DNA from: Dermacoccus nishinomiyaensis
Lineage (GTDB): Bacteria; Actinomycetota; Actinomycetes; Actinomycetales; Dermatophilaceae
NCBI RefSeq assembly: GCF_900447535.1
Contig: NZ_UFXX01000002.1
Span: 432,561 to 496,560 of the forward strand
Reading direction: 5' to 3'
DNA length: 64,000 nt
Below are positions 53,144 to 61,047 of this stretch, in pieces. Under the pieces are notes generated by a model. That model saw nothing but the letters and a program-made list of their open reading frames with translations. It searched no databases and was not told the DNA's origin. Position 1 is the first letter of the stretch. Every line of letters begins with the position of its first letter. The position numbers were made by a program, and so were the translations under genes.

Positions 53144-54367
53144 ATGCCTGAAGCCGTCATCGTCTCCGCAGCACGCACGCCCATCGGGCGCGCGTTCAAG
53201 GGTTCACTCAAGGATGTCCGACCCGACGACCTCGCCGCCCAGGTCGTCGAGGCCGCCCTCGCCAAGGTGCCCGACCTCGACCGCTCGCTCGTCGAGGATC
53301 TGTACCTGGGGTGCGCCGAGCCCTCCGGGCGCCACGGCAACAACATGGCTCGCGTCGTCTCGGTCCTGCTCGGGATGGACACCGTGCCGGGCGCCACCGT
53401 CAACCGCTTCTGCGCCAGCTCCGTGCAGACGACGCGCATGGCCGCTCACGCCATCAAGGCCGGCGAGGGCGACATCTTCATCTCCGCCGGCGTCGAGTGC
53501 GTCTCCCAATACACGAACTTTGCCGGTGCGGGTGCTTCGGACGACGCTGACCTCAACCCCCGCTTCGCCGACGCCATGGCCCGAACCCTCGAGACGGCCA
53601 AGACGAACGCACGCTGGAGCGACCCCCGTGAGTCGGGCGAGCTTCCCGACGTCTACATCGCGATGGGCCAGACCGCCGAGAACGTCGCCACCTACCGCGG
53701 CGTCTCCCGTCAGGAGCAGGACGAGTGGGCCGTCCGCTCGCAGAACTTCGCGGAGAAGGCCATCGCCGACGGGTTCTTCGCCCGCGAGATCGCCCCCGTC
53801 ACGCTCGCGGACGGCACTGTCGTCTCCACCGATGACGGCCCCCGCGCCGGCGTCACGTACGACTCGGTCGCCGGACTCAAGCCCGTCTTCCGCGAGGAGG
53901 GCACCGTCACCGCCGGTAACTGCTGCCCGCTCAACGACGGCGCCGCGGCGCTCGTCGTCATGAGCGACGTCAAGGCCCAGCAGCTCGGCCTCAAGCCGCT
54001 CGCCCGCGTCGTCTCCACCGGCGTCAGCGGCCTCTCCCCCGAGATCATGGGCATGGGCCCCGTCGAGGCCAGCAAGCAGGCCCTCGCTCGCGCCGGAATG
54101 AGCATCGACGACATCGACCTGTACGAGATCAACGAGGCCTTCGCCGCGCAGGTGCTGCCGAGCGCCCACGACCTCGGCATGGACCTCGACAAGCTGAACG
54201 TTCACGGCGGCGCCATCGCTCTCGGCCACCCCTTCGGCTCGACCGGCGCGCGCATCACGACGACGCTGCTCAACGGACTCCAGTCCACCGACGGCCAGTT
54301 CGGCCTCGAGACGATGTGCGTCGGCGGCGGCCAGGGCATGGCCATCATCTACGAACGCCTCAACTGA
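53144..54367 (+). CDS. Acetyl-CoA C-acyltransferase (thiolase)
   Basis: A 407-residue thiolase of the FadA/AtoB family. The acyl-carrying Cys90 lies in GATVNRFCASSVQTTRMAAH. The catalytic His is in NVHGGAIALGHPFGSTGARI and the second Cys in ETMCVGGGQGMAIIYE; NEAFAAQVLPSAHDLGMDLD is also typical. It could act in fatty acid beta-oxidation (3-ketoacyl-CoA thiolase) or in acetoacetyl-CoA formation; without a neighbouring fadB-like gene the direction cannot be set. ATG 53144 has GAAGGAA 6 nt upstream; the longer frame from 53081 is not conserved. Confidence 0.93.
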   Translation: MPEAVIVSAARTPIGRAFKGSLKDVRPDDLAAQVVEAALAKVPDLDRSLVEDLYLGCAEPSGRHGNNMARVVSVLLGMDTVPGATVNRFCASSVQTTRMAAHAIKAGEGDIFISAGVECVSQYTNFAGAGASDDADLNPRFADAMARTLETAKTNARWSDPRESGELPDVYIAMGQTAENVATYRGVSRQEQDEWAVRSQNFAEKAIADGFFAREIAPVTLADGTVVSTDDGPRAGVTYDSVAGLKPVFREEGTVTAGNCCPLNDGAAALVVMSDVKAQQLGLKPLARVVSTGVSGLSPEIMGMGPVEASKQALARAGMSIDDIDLYEINEAFAAQVLPSAHDLGMDLDKLNVHGGAIALGHPFGSTGARITTTLLNGLQSTDGQFGLETMCVGGGQGMAIIYERLN

Positions 54368-54416
54368 TCGACCCCGCTGCTCGGCGCGGCCGAGCGGCGC
54401 TGGCGATCAAGACACC

Positions 54417-54464
54417 GCATGACACGAACGGCGGGCCCTTTGGGGCCCGCCGTTCGTGTCATGC
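54417..54464 (+). terminator. Thiolase terminator
   Basis: Perfect 22-bp stem (54417-54438 with 54443-54464) with a 4-nt loop TTTG, 50 nt past the thiolase stop. Confidence 0.85.
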
Positions 54465-54622
54465 CGTGGCACTCGTCCCGTGGTGACGCTCGGCCGAGGC
54501 ATCGCATGCGGGTGGTCGTCATGCGCACGTTCCCATGGGATGCGCGTGTGCAGGCTGTACCGCGGGGTGGATGAACGCCGCGATTGATCTCGTAGGGTGT
54601 GCCGGCCATGCCCAGCCCGGGT

Positions 54623-55044
54623 TCAGGCCTGCGCACGGTCCTGCGACGTCGCGACGTTGACCATCCAGTTCGCGCCGAAGCTGTCGGTCAGCATTCCGAA
54701 CTCGTCCCCCCACATCTGGACGGCGAGCGACAGCGTCACGTCGGCGCCTTCAGAGAGCGCCGCGAACCATCCGCGCAGGTCGTCGGCGTCGTCGCCGGAG
54801 AGCGAGATCGTGATGCTGCCACCTGGCGTGTGCTCCATCTGCTCCGGCGTGTCCGAGGCCATGAGCGTGAAACCGGACGGCGTCTTCAGCATGCCGTGCA
54901 AGACCTTGTCCGCCCCGGCGCCCTCGACTCCCATGTCACCGAACGTCGAGATCGTCAGTTCGCGCCGAAGACCCGGGCGTAGAACTCGAGTGCGTCCTTC
55001 GCGGTGTCGCGGAACTGGATGTAGGGGTTCATGCGCGAGGTCAT
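54623..55044 (-). pseudogene. VOC family protein (PhnB/glyoxalase-like), single-base frameshift
   Basis: The N-terminal frame from the ATG at 55044 reads MTSRMNPYIQFRDTAKDALE then FYARVFGAN and hits TGA at 54955-54957. The family continues GGELTISTFGDMGVEG, and exactly that sequence (RELTISTFGDMGVEG) is found in the next frame, running on to 54623 with MASDTPEQMEHTPGGS, WGDEFGMLTDSFGANWMVNV. One G appears to be missing around 54961-54966, where GGCGGCGAA is expected and GGCGCGAA is read. With the base restored, the product would be a normal protein of about 140 residues. It may be a real mutation or a sequencing error. The start overlaps the upstream gene stop as ATGA. Confidence 0.8.
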
Positions 55045-55451
55045 ACGGAGCTCCTGAGATCAACGCGGCGGGGCGCCACGCCCGTGCGACGGCCCCCGGG
55101 GCAGCACCCACGGCCGTCGAGTTCGCGTCTCAGCCGACGGAGCTCATCTGCCAGTGCCAGGCGCTGCCCGTCGGATGCGCCGGACGAGCCGTCAGCCATT
55201 GTCGCGGGGTTCACCACGTCGTGGACGAGCGTCGCGATGACCGCGGCAGCCCACGCGCCGTCGAACTGCGCCGTGCGCGCCGCCAGCCGTTCCGACTCCT
55301 CGTCCTCCCCCGCAACCATGCGGACGAACCGTGCGAGCGCGCAGGCTGCATGGTCGGCCGGCGCGCCCGGAGGCAGCGCCCGCAACGTGCGGACGACCCG
55401 CCCGAGTTCATCCCCGAGCGGGTCGCCGGCGCCAGGAAGAATCGCCGTCAT
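55041..55451 (-). CDS. Hypothetical protein, between BI-1 and VOC genes
   Basis: A 136-residue mostly helical protein without signal or membrane segment: MTAILPGAGDPLGDELGRVV, ALARFVRMVAGEDEESERLA, AAVIATLVHDVVNPATMAD, then a charged end with LADELRRLRRELDGRGCCPG. No family recognised. It begins 2 nt after the BI-1 stop and overlaps the VOC start by 4 nt, so it is the middle of a three-gene operon. Function unknown. Confidence 0.65.
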   Translation of the reverse strand: MTAILPGAGDPLGDELGRVVRTLRALPPGAPADHAACALARFVRMVAGEDEESERLAARTAQFDGAWAAAVIATLVHDVVNPATMADGSSGASDGQRLALADELRRLRRELDGRGCCPGGRRTGVAPRRVDLRSSV

Positions 55452-55453
55452 CG

Positions 55454-56299
55454 TCAGTCTCGGAGGCGGGCGATGAGACGCAGCATCTCGACGTAGAGCC
55501 ACACCACGCTCAGCATCAGGCCGTACGCCATGAGCCACGACGTCTGGCGCGGAACGCCTGCGTTGACGCCCTGCTGGATCGAGTCGAAGTCAATCGCGAG
55601 CGAGTACGAGGCGAGTGCCACCGCGAACAGCGAGATGCCGATGCCGAGGGCGCCACTGCCGCCGATGCCGAAGCCGCTCTGCAGCCCCGTCAGGACGAGA
55701 ACGAAATTGACGAGCGCGAACAGCAGGTACCCGATGAGCATGCCCGCGAAGATGCGACGGGAGCGCGCCGTCACGCGGATGACGCCGGTCTTGTACCCCA
55801 GCAACATCCCGCCGAAGACACACAGCGTCGCGAGGATCGCCTGCCCGACCACCCCGGGGTAGGCCGAGTTGAAGAACGCGCTGGCGGCGCCGAGGAACAA
55901 CCCCTCGAACACCGTGTAGGCGAGGATCAGCGGAACCGAGATCGTCTTGCGGAACGCGATGACGAGCGACAGCACGAAAGCGACGATGCCACCGCCGGCC
56001 CACAGGCCGAGGGCCGTCGAACTCGTCTGCGAGTCGATCGCCCGATCTGCGAAGACGAACGTGCCCGCCGCCACGACGAGCAGCAGCCCGAAGAGGTTGA
56101 GTGACTTCGTGACGACGTCATCGAGCGTCATCCGCTCCGGCTGCACCTGTGGCGCACCGAACGTCGGGTTGTACATGGGCCCGGACGCCGGCTGTTGTGG
56201 GAAGCCGTACCCCTGCTGCTGCCCACCCGCCTGAAAGCCTGCGGCCTGACCTGAACGCATGTCACGCTCGAACTTGCTGAACACCGGATTACCGGCCAT
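55454..56299 (-). CDS. Bax inhibitor-1/YccA family membrane protein
   Basis: A 281-residue protein. The first 75 residues are a Gly/Gln/Pro-rich cytoplasmic segment starting MAGNPVFSKFERDM, which includes GFQAGGQQQGYGFPQQP, typical of actinobacterial members. Seven hydrophobic helices follow (SLNLFGLLLVVAAGTFVFAD, IVAFVLSLVIAF, ILATLCVFGGMLLGYKTG and others) and the signature pair of Asp residues near the end lies in SLAIDFDSIQQGVNAGVPRQ. BI-1 proteins act as pH-sensitive calcium leaks in characterised bacteria. ATG 56299 has GAGGAGG upstream; the frame continuing into the tRNA is spurious. Confidence 0.92.
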   Translation of the reverse strand: MAGNPVFSKFERDMRSGQAAGFQAGGQQQGYGFPQQPASGPMYNPTFGAPQVQPERMTLDDVVTKSLNLFGLLLVVAAGTFVFADRAIDSQTSSTALGLWAGGGIVAFVLSLVIAFRKTISVPLILAYTVFEGLFLGAASAFFNSAYPGVVGQAILATLCVFGGMLLGYKTGVIRVTARSRRIFAGMLIGYLLFALVNFVLVLTGLQSGFGIGGSGALGIGISLFAVALASYSLAIDFDSIQQGVNAGVPRQTSWLMAYGLMLSVVWLYVEMLRLIARLRD

Positions 56300-56324
56300 G
56301 GGGCCCCTCCTCAAGGACGTGACG

Positions 56325-56400
56325 TGGTGCCCTCGACGGGATTCGAACCCGCACTGAAGCGATTTTAAGTCGCCTGCCTCTGCCGTTGGGCTACGAGGGC
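56325..56400 (-). tRNA. tRNA with anticodon UAA (Leu by codon table), short variable arm, CCA encoded
   Basis: The minus strand folds into a canonical 76-nt cloverleaf: acceptor GCCCTCG/CGAGGGC (56400-56394 with 56335-56329), a 3-bp D stem GCC/GGC with GG in the loop, anticodon stem GGCGA/TCGCT and loop CTTAAAA giving UAA, variable region TCAGT, T stem GCGGG/CCCGT with loop TTCGAAT, discriminator A73 and encoded CCA. UAA reads UUA/UUG (Leu). However, bacterial tRNA-Leu normally has a long class II variable arm, while this one is class I with 5 nt. Leu identity therefore rests on the anticodon and A73 only. It stands between the BI-1 and ppx genes. Confidence 0.88.
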
Positions 56401-56464
56401 ACCTCATCCTAACGACAGGGTCATGACGCCCTTGCGGACGACATGACCTCGTTCACCATGACAA

Positions 56465-56496
56465 CGCCCCGGCAGAACGCGGTGTTCCCCGGGGCG
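56465..56496 (-). terminator. ppx terminator
   Basis: 8-bp stem CGCCCCGG/CCGGGGCG (56465-56472 with 56489-56496) with an inner GAAC/GTTC stem, 23 nt beyond the ppx stop. Confidence 0.6.
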
Positions 56497-56518
56497 CCTT
56501 CGTGCCATGCGCTCTGCC

Positions 56519-57466
56519 TCAAAGCATGCTCATCGCGATGCCGTCGAGAATGTCCGACTCGCTCGTCACGCACGTGGTGACGCCCGCGCGCTCGCGCATG
56601 CGTCCGACGATCGTGCGCCAGATCAGCGCGCCCGCGCCGATGACGTCGACACGACCCGGATGCATGAAGCCCATCGCGCCGCGCTCGGCGCACGTCGCAC
56701 CCAGGACGGCGTCGCACGAGCCGATCACCTGCTCGCTCGTGAGGCACGCACCGTGGATGCGCGACGAGTCGTACGCAGACAGCCCCAGCGCGTGCGCCGT
56801 CACCGTCGTGATCGAACCGGCGAGGCCGACGAGCGTCGCGACCTGTGACAGGTCGACGGCGGCCTCCGCCTCGTCGAGGGCGGCATCGATATCGACGAGG
56901 GCAGCGTCGATCTCGGCCTGCGTCGGCGGATCGCTGCGCAGGTGACGCTCACTCAGGCGCACGGAGCCGATGTCGAGGGAGATCGACTGCTCGACATCCT
57001 GCGAGCCGCGCACCAGCTCCGTCGACCCGCCGCCGAGATCGACGACGAGATACGGCGCGCGCGCCTCGGCACCGAGGCCTGCCGTCGCGCCGGCGAAACT
57101 GAGCGCCGCCTCCTCCAGCCCGGAAACGACCTCGGGGACGACGTCGTCCCCGAACGCGGCGAACGCGCGTCGCACGCCGTCGGTGAATTCATCCGCGTTG
57201 GCGGCGTCGCGGGAGGCCGACGTCGCGACGAAGCGGACGGTGTCGACGTCGTACTCCCGACACAGCTGGGCGTACTCGCGCGTGACGAGCAGGGTGCGCT
57301 GCATCGCGGCGTCGGCGATGCGGCCCGAGACGTCGATGCCCTGGCCGAGGCGCACGATCTCGCTGCGCCGCGCCAGGTAGGTGAGCCCCGACCCGCCGTC
57401 GGCCGCCACGAGCAACCTGATCGAGTTGGTCCCGCAGTCGATCGCCGCGACCCGACGCTCACTCAT
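56519..57466 (-). CDS. Ppx/GppA family phosphatase (exopolyphosphatase-like)
   Basis: A 315-residue ASKHA-fold phosphatase. Family motifs are RVAAIDCGTNSIRLLVA at the start, RFVATSASRDAANADEFTDG, LVVDLGGGSTELVRG with the phosphate-binding glycines, and LVGLAGSITTVTAHALG. It is the short actinobacterial form without a C-terminal HD domain; substrates may be polyphosphate or (p)ppGpp. ATG 57466 (AAGGAG 9 nt upstream) is used; an ATG at 57472 is the alternative. It overlaps the DUF501 gene end, as expected for the conserved eno-ftsB-DUF501-ppx operon. Confidence 0.92.
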   Translation of the reverse strand: MSERRVAAIDCGTNSIRLLVAADGGSGLTYLARRSEIVRLGQGIDVSGRIADAAMQRTLLVTREYAQLCREYDVDTVRFVATSASRDAANADEFTDGVRRAFAAFGDDVVPEVVSGLEEAALSFAGATAGLGAEARAPYLVVDLGGGSTELVRGSQDVEQSISLDIGSVRLSERHLRSDPPTQAEIDAALVDIDAALDEAEAAVDLSQVATLVGLAGSITTVTAHALGLSAYDSSRIHGACLTSEQVIGSCDAVLGATCAERGAMGFMHPGRVDVIGAGALIWRTIVGRMRERAGVTTCVTSESDILDGIAMSML

Positions 57467-57992
57467 GGTCATCGTCTCCTTGGTCTCCCGCACCGCAACA
57501 GCCGTTCTTCCACCACGCATCGCCGAGCAACGCCAGCGCTTCGTCACCGAGCGGGTTGATGCCGGGGCCCACCGACAGCGAGTGCGCGACCAGCACGTGC
57601 AGGCACTTGACGCGCGTCGGCATGCCGCCGGCGGAGATGCCGTCGATCTCCGGCACGTCGCCGAGCTCGCCGCGGCGCCTCAGATAATCCTCGTGGGCGG
57701 CGCGGTAGGCGGCCGCAAGGTCGGCGTCGGCTTCGAGACGCTCGCTCATCTCCTTCATGACACCCTGCGACTCGAGCGTCGAGATGGCACCCGTCAGGCG
57801 GGGGCACGTCGCGTAGAACGACGTCGGGAACGGAGTGCCGTCCGGCAGGCGCGGCAGCGTGCGCACCACCGTCGGACACCCGCACGCACAACGCGCCGAC
57901 ACCTCGACCGCACCGCGCGGCACCCGTCCGAGCTGCTTCTCGATCGCCGCAACATCCTGCGGGCTGACGCCCGAGTGTTCGTTCATGTCCAT
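57459..57992 (-). CDS. DUF501 domain-containing protein
   Basis: A 177-residue protein with the DUF501 pattern: VAAIEKQLGRVPRGAVEVSA, CACGCPTVVRTLPRLPDGTP, FPTSFYATCPRLTGAISTLE, and SAGGMPTRVKCLHVLVAHSL. Several Cys and His residues (CACGCP, CPRL, VKCLHVL, NGCC) suggest a metal site, unproven. The family is nearly always beside eno and ppx in actinobacteria and its role is unknown. ATG 57992 is chosen; an internal ATG two codons later is possible. It overlaps ppx and starts 5 nt after the septum-formation gene. Confidence 0.9.
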   Translation of the reverse strand: MDMNEHSGVSPQDVAAIEKQLGRVPRGAVEVSARCACGCPTVVRTLPRLPDGTPFPTSFYATCPRLTGAISTLESQGVMKEMSERLEADADLAAAYRAAHEDYLRRRGELGDVPEIDGISAGGMPTRVKCLHVLVAHSLSVGPGINPLGDEALALLGDAWWKNGCCGAGDQGDDDHE

Positions 57993-57997
57993 CGTGC

Positions 57998-58576
57998 TCA
58001 CTTCTCGCCCTCCGCCGGGGTCGAGATCGAACCCCAGATCTGCCCGTACCACGGGTGCGATGACAGACCCGTGGCATCTGCCACGCCGTTGCGCGGCGTC
58101 GTCGCGTGCGTCGTGCCGGCATCGTCCACGTACACCGTGATCGACTTGCCCGGCATCGCGTACCCGAGCCGCTCCTGCGCCTGCTGCTTCACGTACGCCG
58201 GGTCGTCCCAGCGTTTGCGCTCGGCGGTCAGCGCGTCGACGCGCTGCTGACCGGCGACCTTCTCCCGCTTCAATTCCGCGATCTCGCTGCGCTGCTGCAG
58301 ATAGCTGCGCAGCGTGGGCGTGAGGACGACGAGCATGACGGCGAGCAGAGCGCTCATCGTGATGAAACGGCGAACCGTGCCCGGGTCGGCTCGACGACGC
58401 GCCACCGGCGCCTCGTCGAGCTGCTGACGCAGTGTCGGACGTGTCGAGCCACGCGGACTCGAGCCGCGTGGGCGGGAACGATCGCGGCCGGCGGGACGCG
58501 AGCCGGTGCGGGCGCGCGAACCTCCCGCCCCGGTGTCATCACCGGAGCGGGAGGTGCGGAAACTGCGATTCGCCAA
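57998..58576 (-). CDS. Septum formation initiator family protein (FtsB/DivIC-like)
   Basis: A 192-residue bitopic membrane protein. About 68 Arg/Ser-rich cytoplasmic residues are followed by one helix (FITMSALLAVMLVVLTPTLR, about 71-90) and a coiled coil (YLQQRSEIAELKREKVAGQQ), then the conserved DPAYVKQQAQERLGYAMPG of the DivIC family. A C-terminal outside tail has NGVADATGLSSHPWYGQIWG. It should act in the divisome with FtsL/FtsQ. It lies 8 nt after eno and belongs to the eno operon. Confidence 0.93.
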   Translation of the reverse strand: MANRSFRTSRSGDDTGAGGSRARTGSRPAGRDRSRPRGSSPRGSTRPTLRQQLDEAPVARRRADPGTVRRFITMSALLAVMLVVLTPTLRSYLQQRSEIAELKREKVAGQQRVDALTAERKRWDDPAYVKQQAQERLGYAMPGKSITVYVDDAGTTHATTPRNGVADATGLSSHPWYGQIWGSISTPAEGEK

Positions 58577-58584
58577 GACGCCGC

Positions 58585-59994
<1,410 letters not shown>

Positions 59995-61047
59995 TCACCC
60001 GCCGCCTCGCGGCAGGTCGGCGTCCGGCGGGGCGGGGTGGGGCTCGGCGTGCTCAGCGTGGTCGATGCCCCCGAGGTGATCACCGAGGGGCGCGGCGTGC
60101 AGGCGCGACAGCGTGGCGGAGAGCGCGACGCTCGGGTCGACTCCGAGGCCACGGGCCTGCACGACGAGGTCGAGCAGCGCCGCCCCGATGGAATCCTCGG
60201 CGGCGAGGGCCTCGACGCGTTCGGCCTGCCCCGCCTTCGTCAACCGCCCGACGACCTTGACGGCCCGCTCGAGCGGCGGCAGCCCGGCCGGGATGCCTGC
60301 CAGCGGATCGTTCGCGTCACGCTCCGGTTTCTCGGCCGCCTTGATCCTCGCCCATTCGGCCTCGACCTCCTCGGGGTTCGAGGCGGCACCGTCGGCGAAG
60401 ACGTGCGGGTGACGCCTGACCAGCTTCTCGACGAGCGTCGCCGCGACGTCGTCGACGTCGAAGCCGTCCTCCTCGCGCTCCGCGGCCACGCGGGCGTGGA
60501 AGAGCACCTGGAGCAGCACGTCGCCGAGCTCCTCCCGCAGGTGCTCGCCGCTCGCCTCGGCGATGGCCTCGGTGACCTCGAACGCCTCCTCGACGAGGTA
60601 CGGAGCGAGGCTCGCGTGCGTCTGCTGGGCATCCCACGGGCAGCCGCCGGGCGAGCGCAACGTGTCCATGACGGCGACGGCGTCGAGCAGGCGCGAACCG
60701 GGGGCGTCCCACGACCCGACGACGACCTCGACGGGCGGCGGGTCGTCGAGACGCGTCAGCTCGCCGGCGAGCGCGTCGGTGAGACCGGGATCGGCGTCCG
60801 CCGAACCTAGCCAGACGACGTGACGCCCGGCGACCCCCGCCGCGACGAGGGCATGTGCCGTGGCGGCCGGGGGCTCGTCACGGATCTCGACGTCGAAGCC
60901 CTCGTCGCGCGTGACCTCGACGAGCGGTTCGTCACCCGCGCGGCCCAGGACGGCGTCAGCGCTTTCGAGCCGCCGCCAGGCGTCGCGCGTCATCAGCCCG
61001 GCGGGCACCCGCGGGCTGACGACGAGCAGGGCGATGCTGCCGCTCAT
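59995..61047 (-). CDS. mazG: MazG family nucleoside triphosphate pyrophosphohydrolase
   Basis: A 350-residue protein. Residues 1 to about 110 look like a degenerate tetrapyrrole methylase-type domain (GSIALLVVSPRVPAGLMTR, HVVWLGSADADPGLTDALAG), common in actinobacterial MazG. The MazG domain follows: VMDTLRSPGGCPWDAQQTHA, then the acidic helices YLVEEAFEVTEAIAEASGE and LREELGDVLLQVLFHARVAA that bind Mg, and PHVFADGAASNPEEVEAEWA. The family hydrolyses non-canonical or excess NTPs. The C-terminal His/Pro-rich tail is variable. ATG overlaps the mfd stop as ATGA, so both are co-expressed. Confidence 0.92.
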   Translation of the reverse strand: MSGSIALLVVSPRVPAGLMTRDAWRRLESADAVLGRAGDEPLVEVTRDEGFDVEIRDEPPAATAHALVAAGVAGRHVVWLGSADADPGLTDALAGELTRLDDPPPVEVVVGSWDAPGSRLLDAVAVMDTLRSPGGCPWDAQQTHASLAPYLVEEAFEVTEAIAEASGEHLREELGDVLLQVLFHARVAAEREEDGFDVDDVAATLVEKLVRRHPHVFADGAASNPEEVEAEWARIKAAEKPERDANDPLAGIPAGLPPLERAVKVVGRLTKAGQAERVEALAAEDSIGAALLDLVVQARGLGVDPSVALSATLSRLHAAPLGDHLGGIDHAEHAEPHPAPPDADLPRGGG

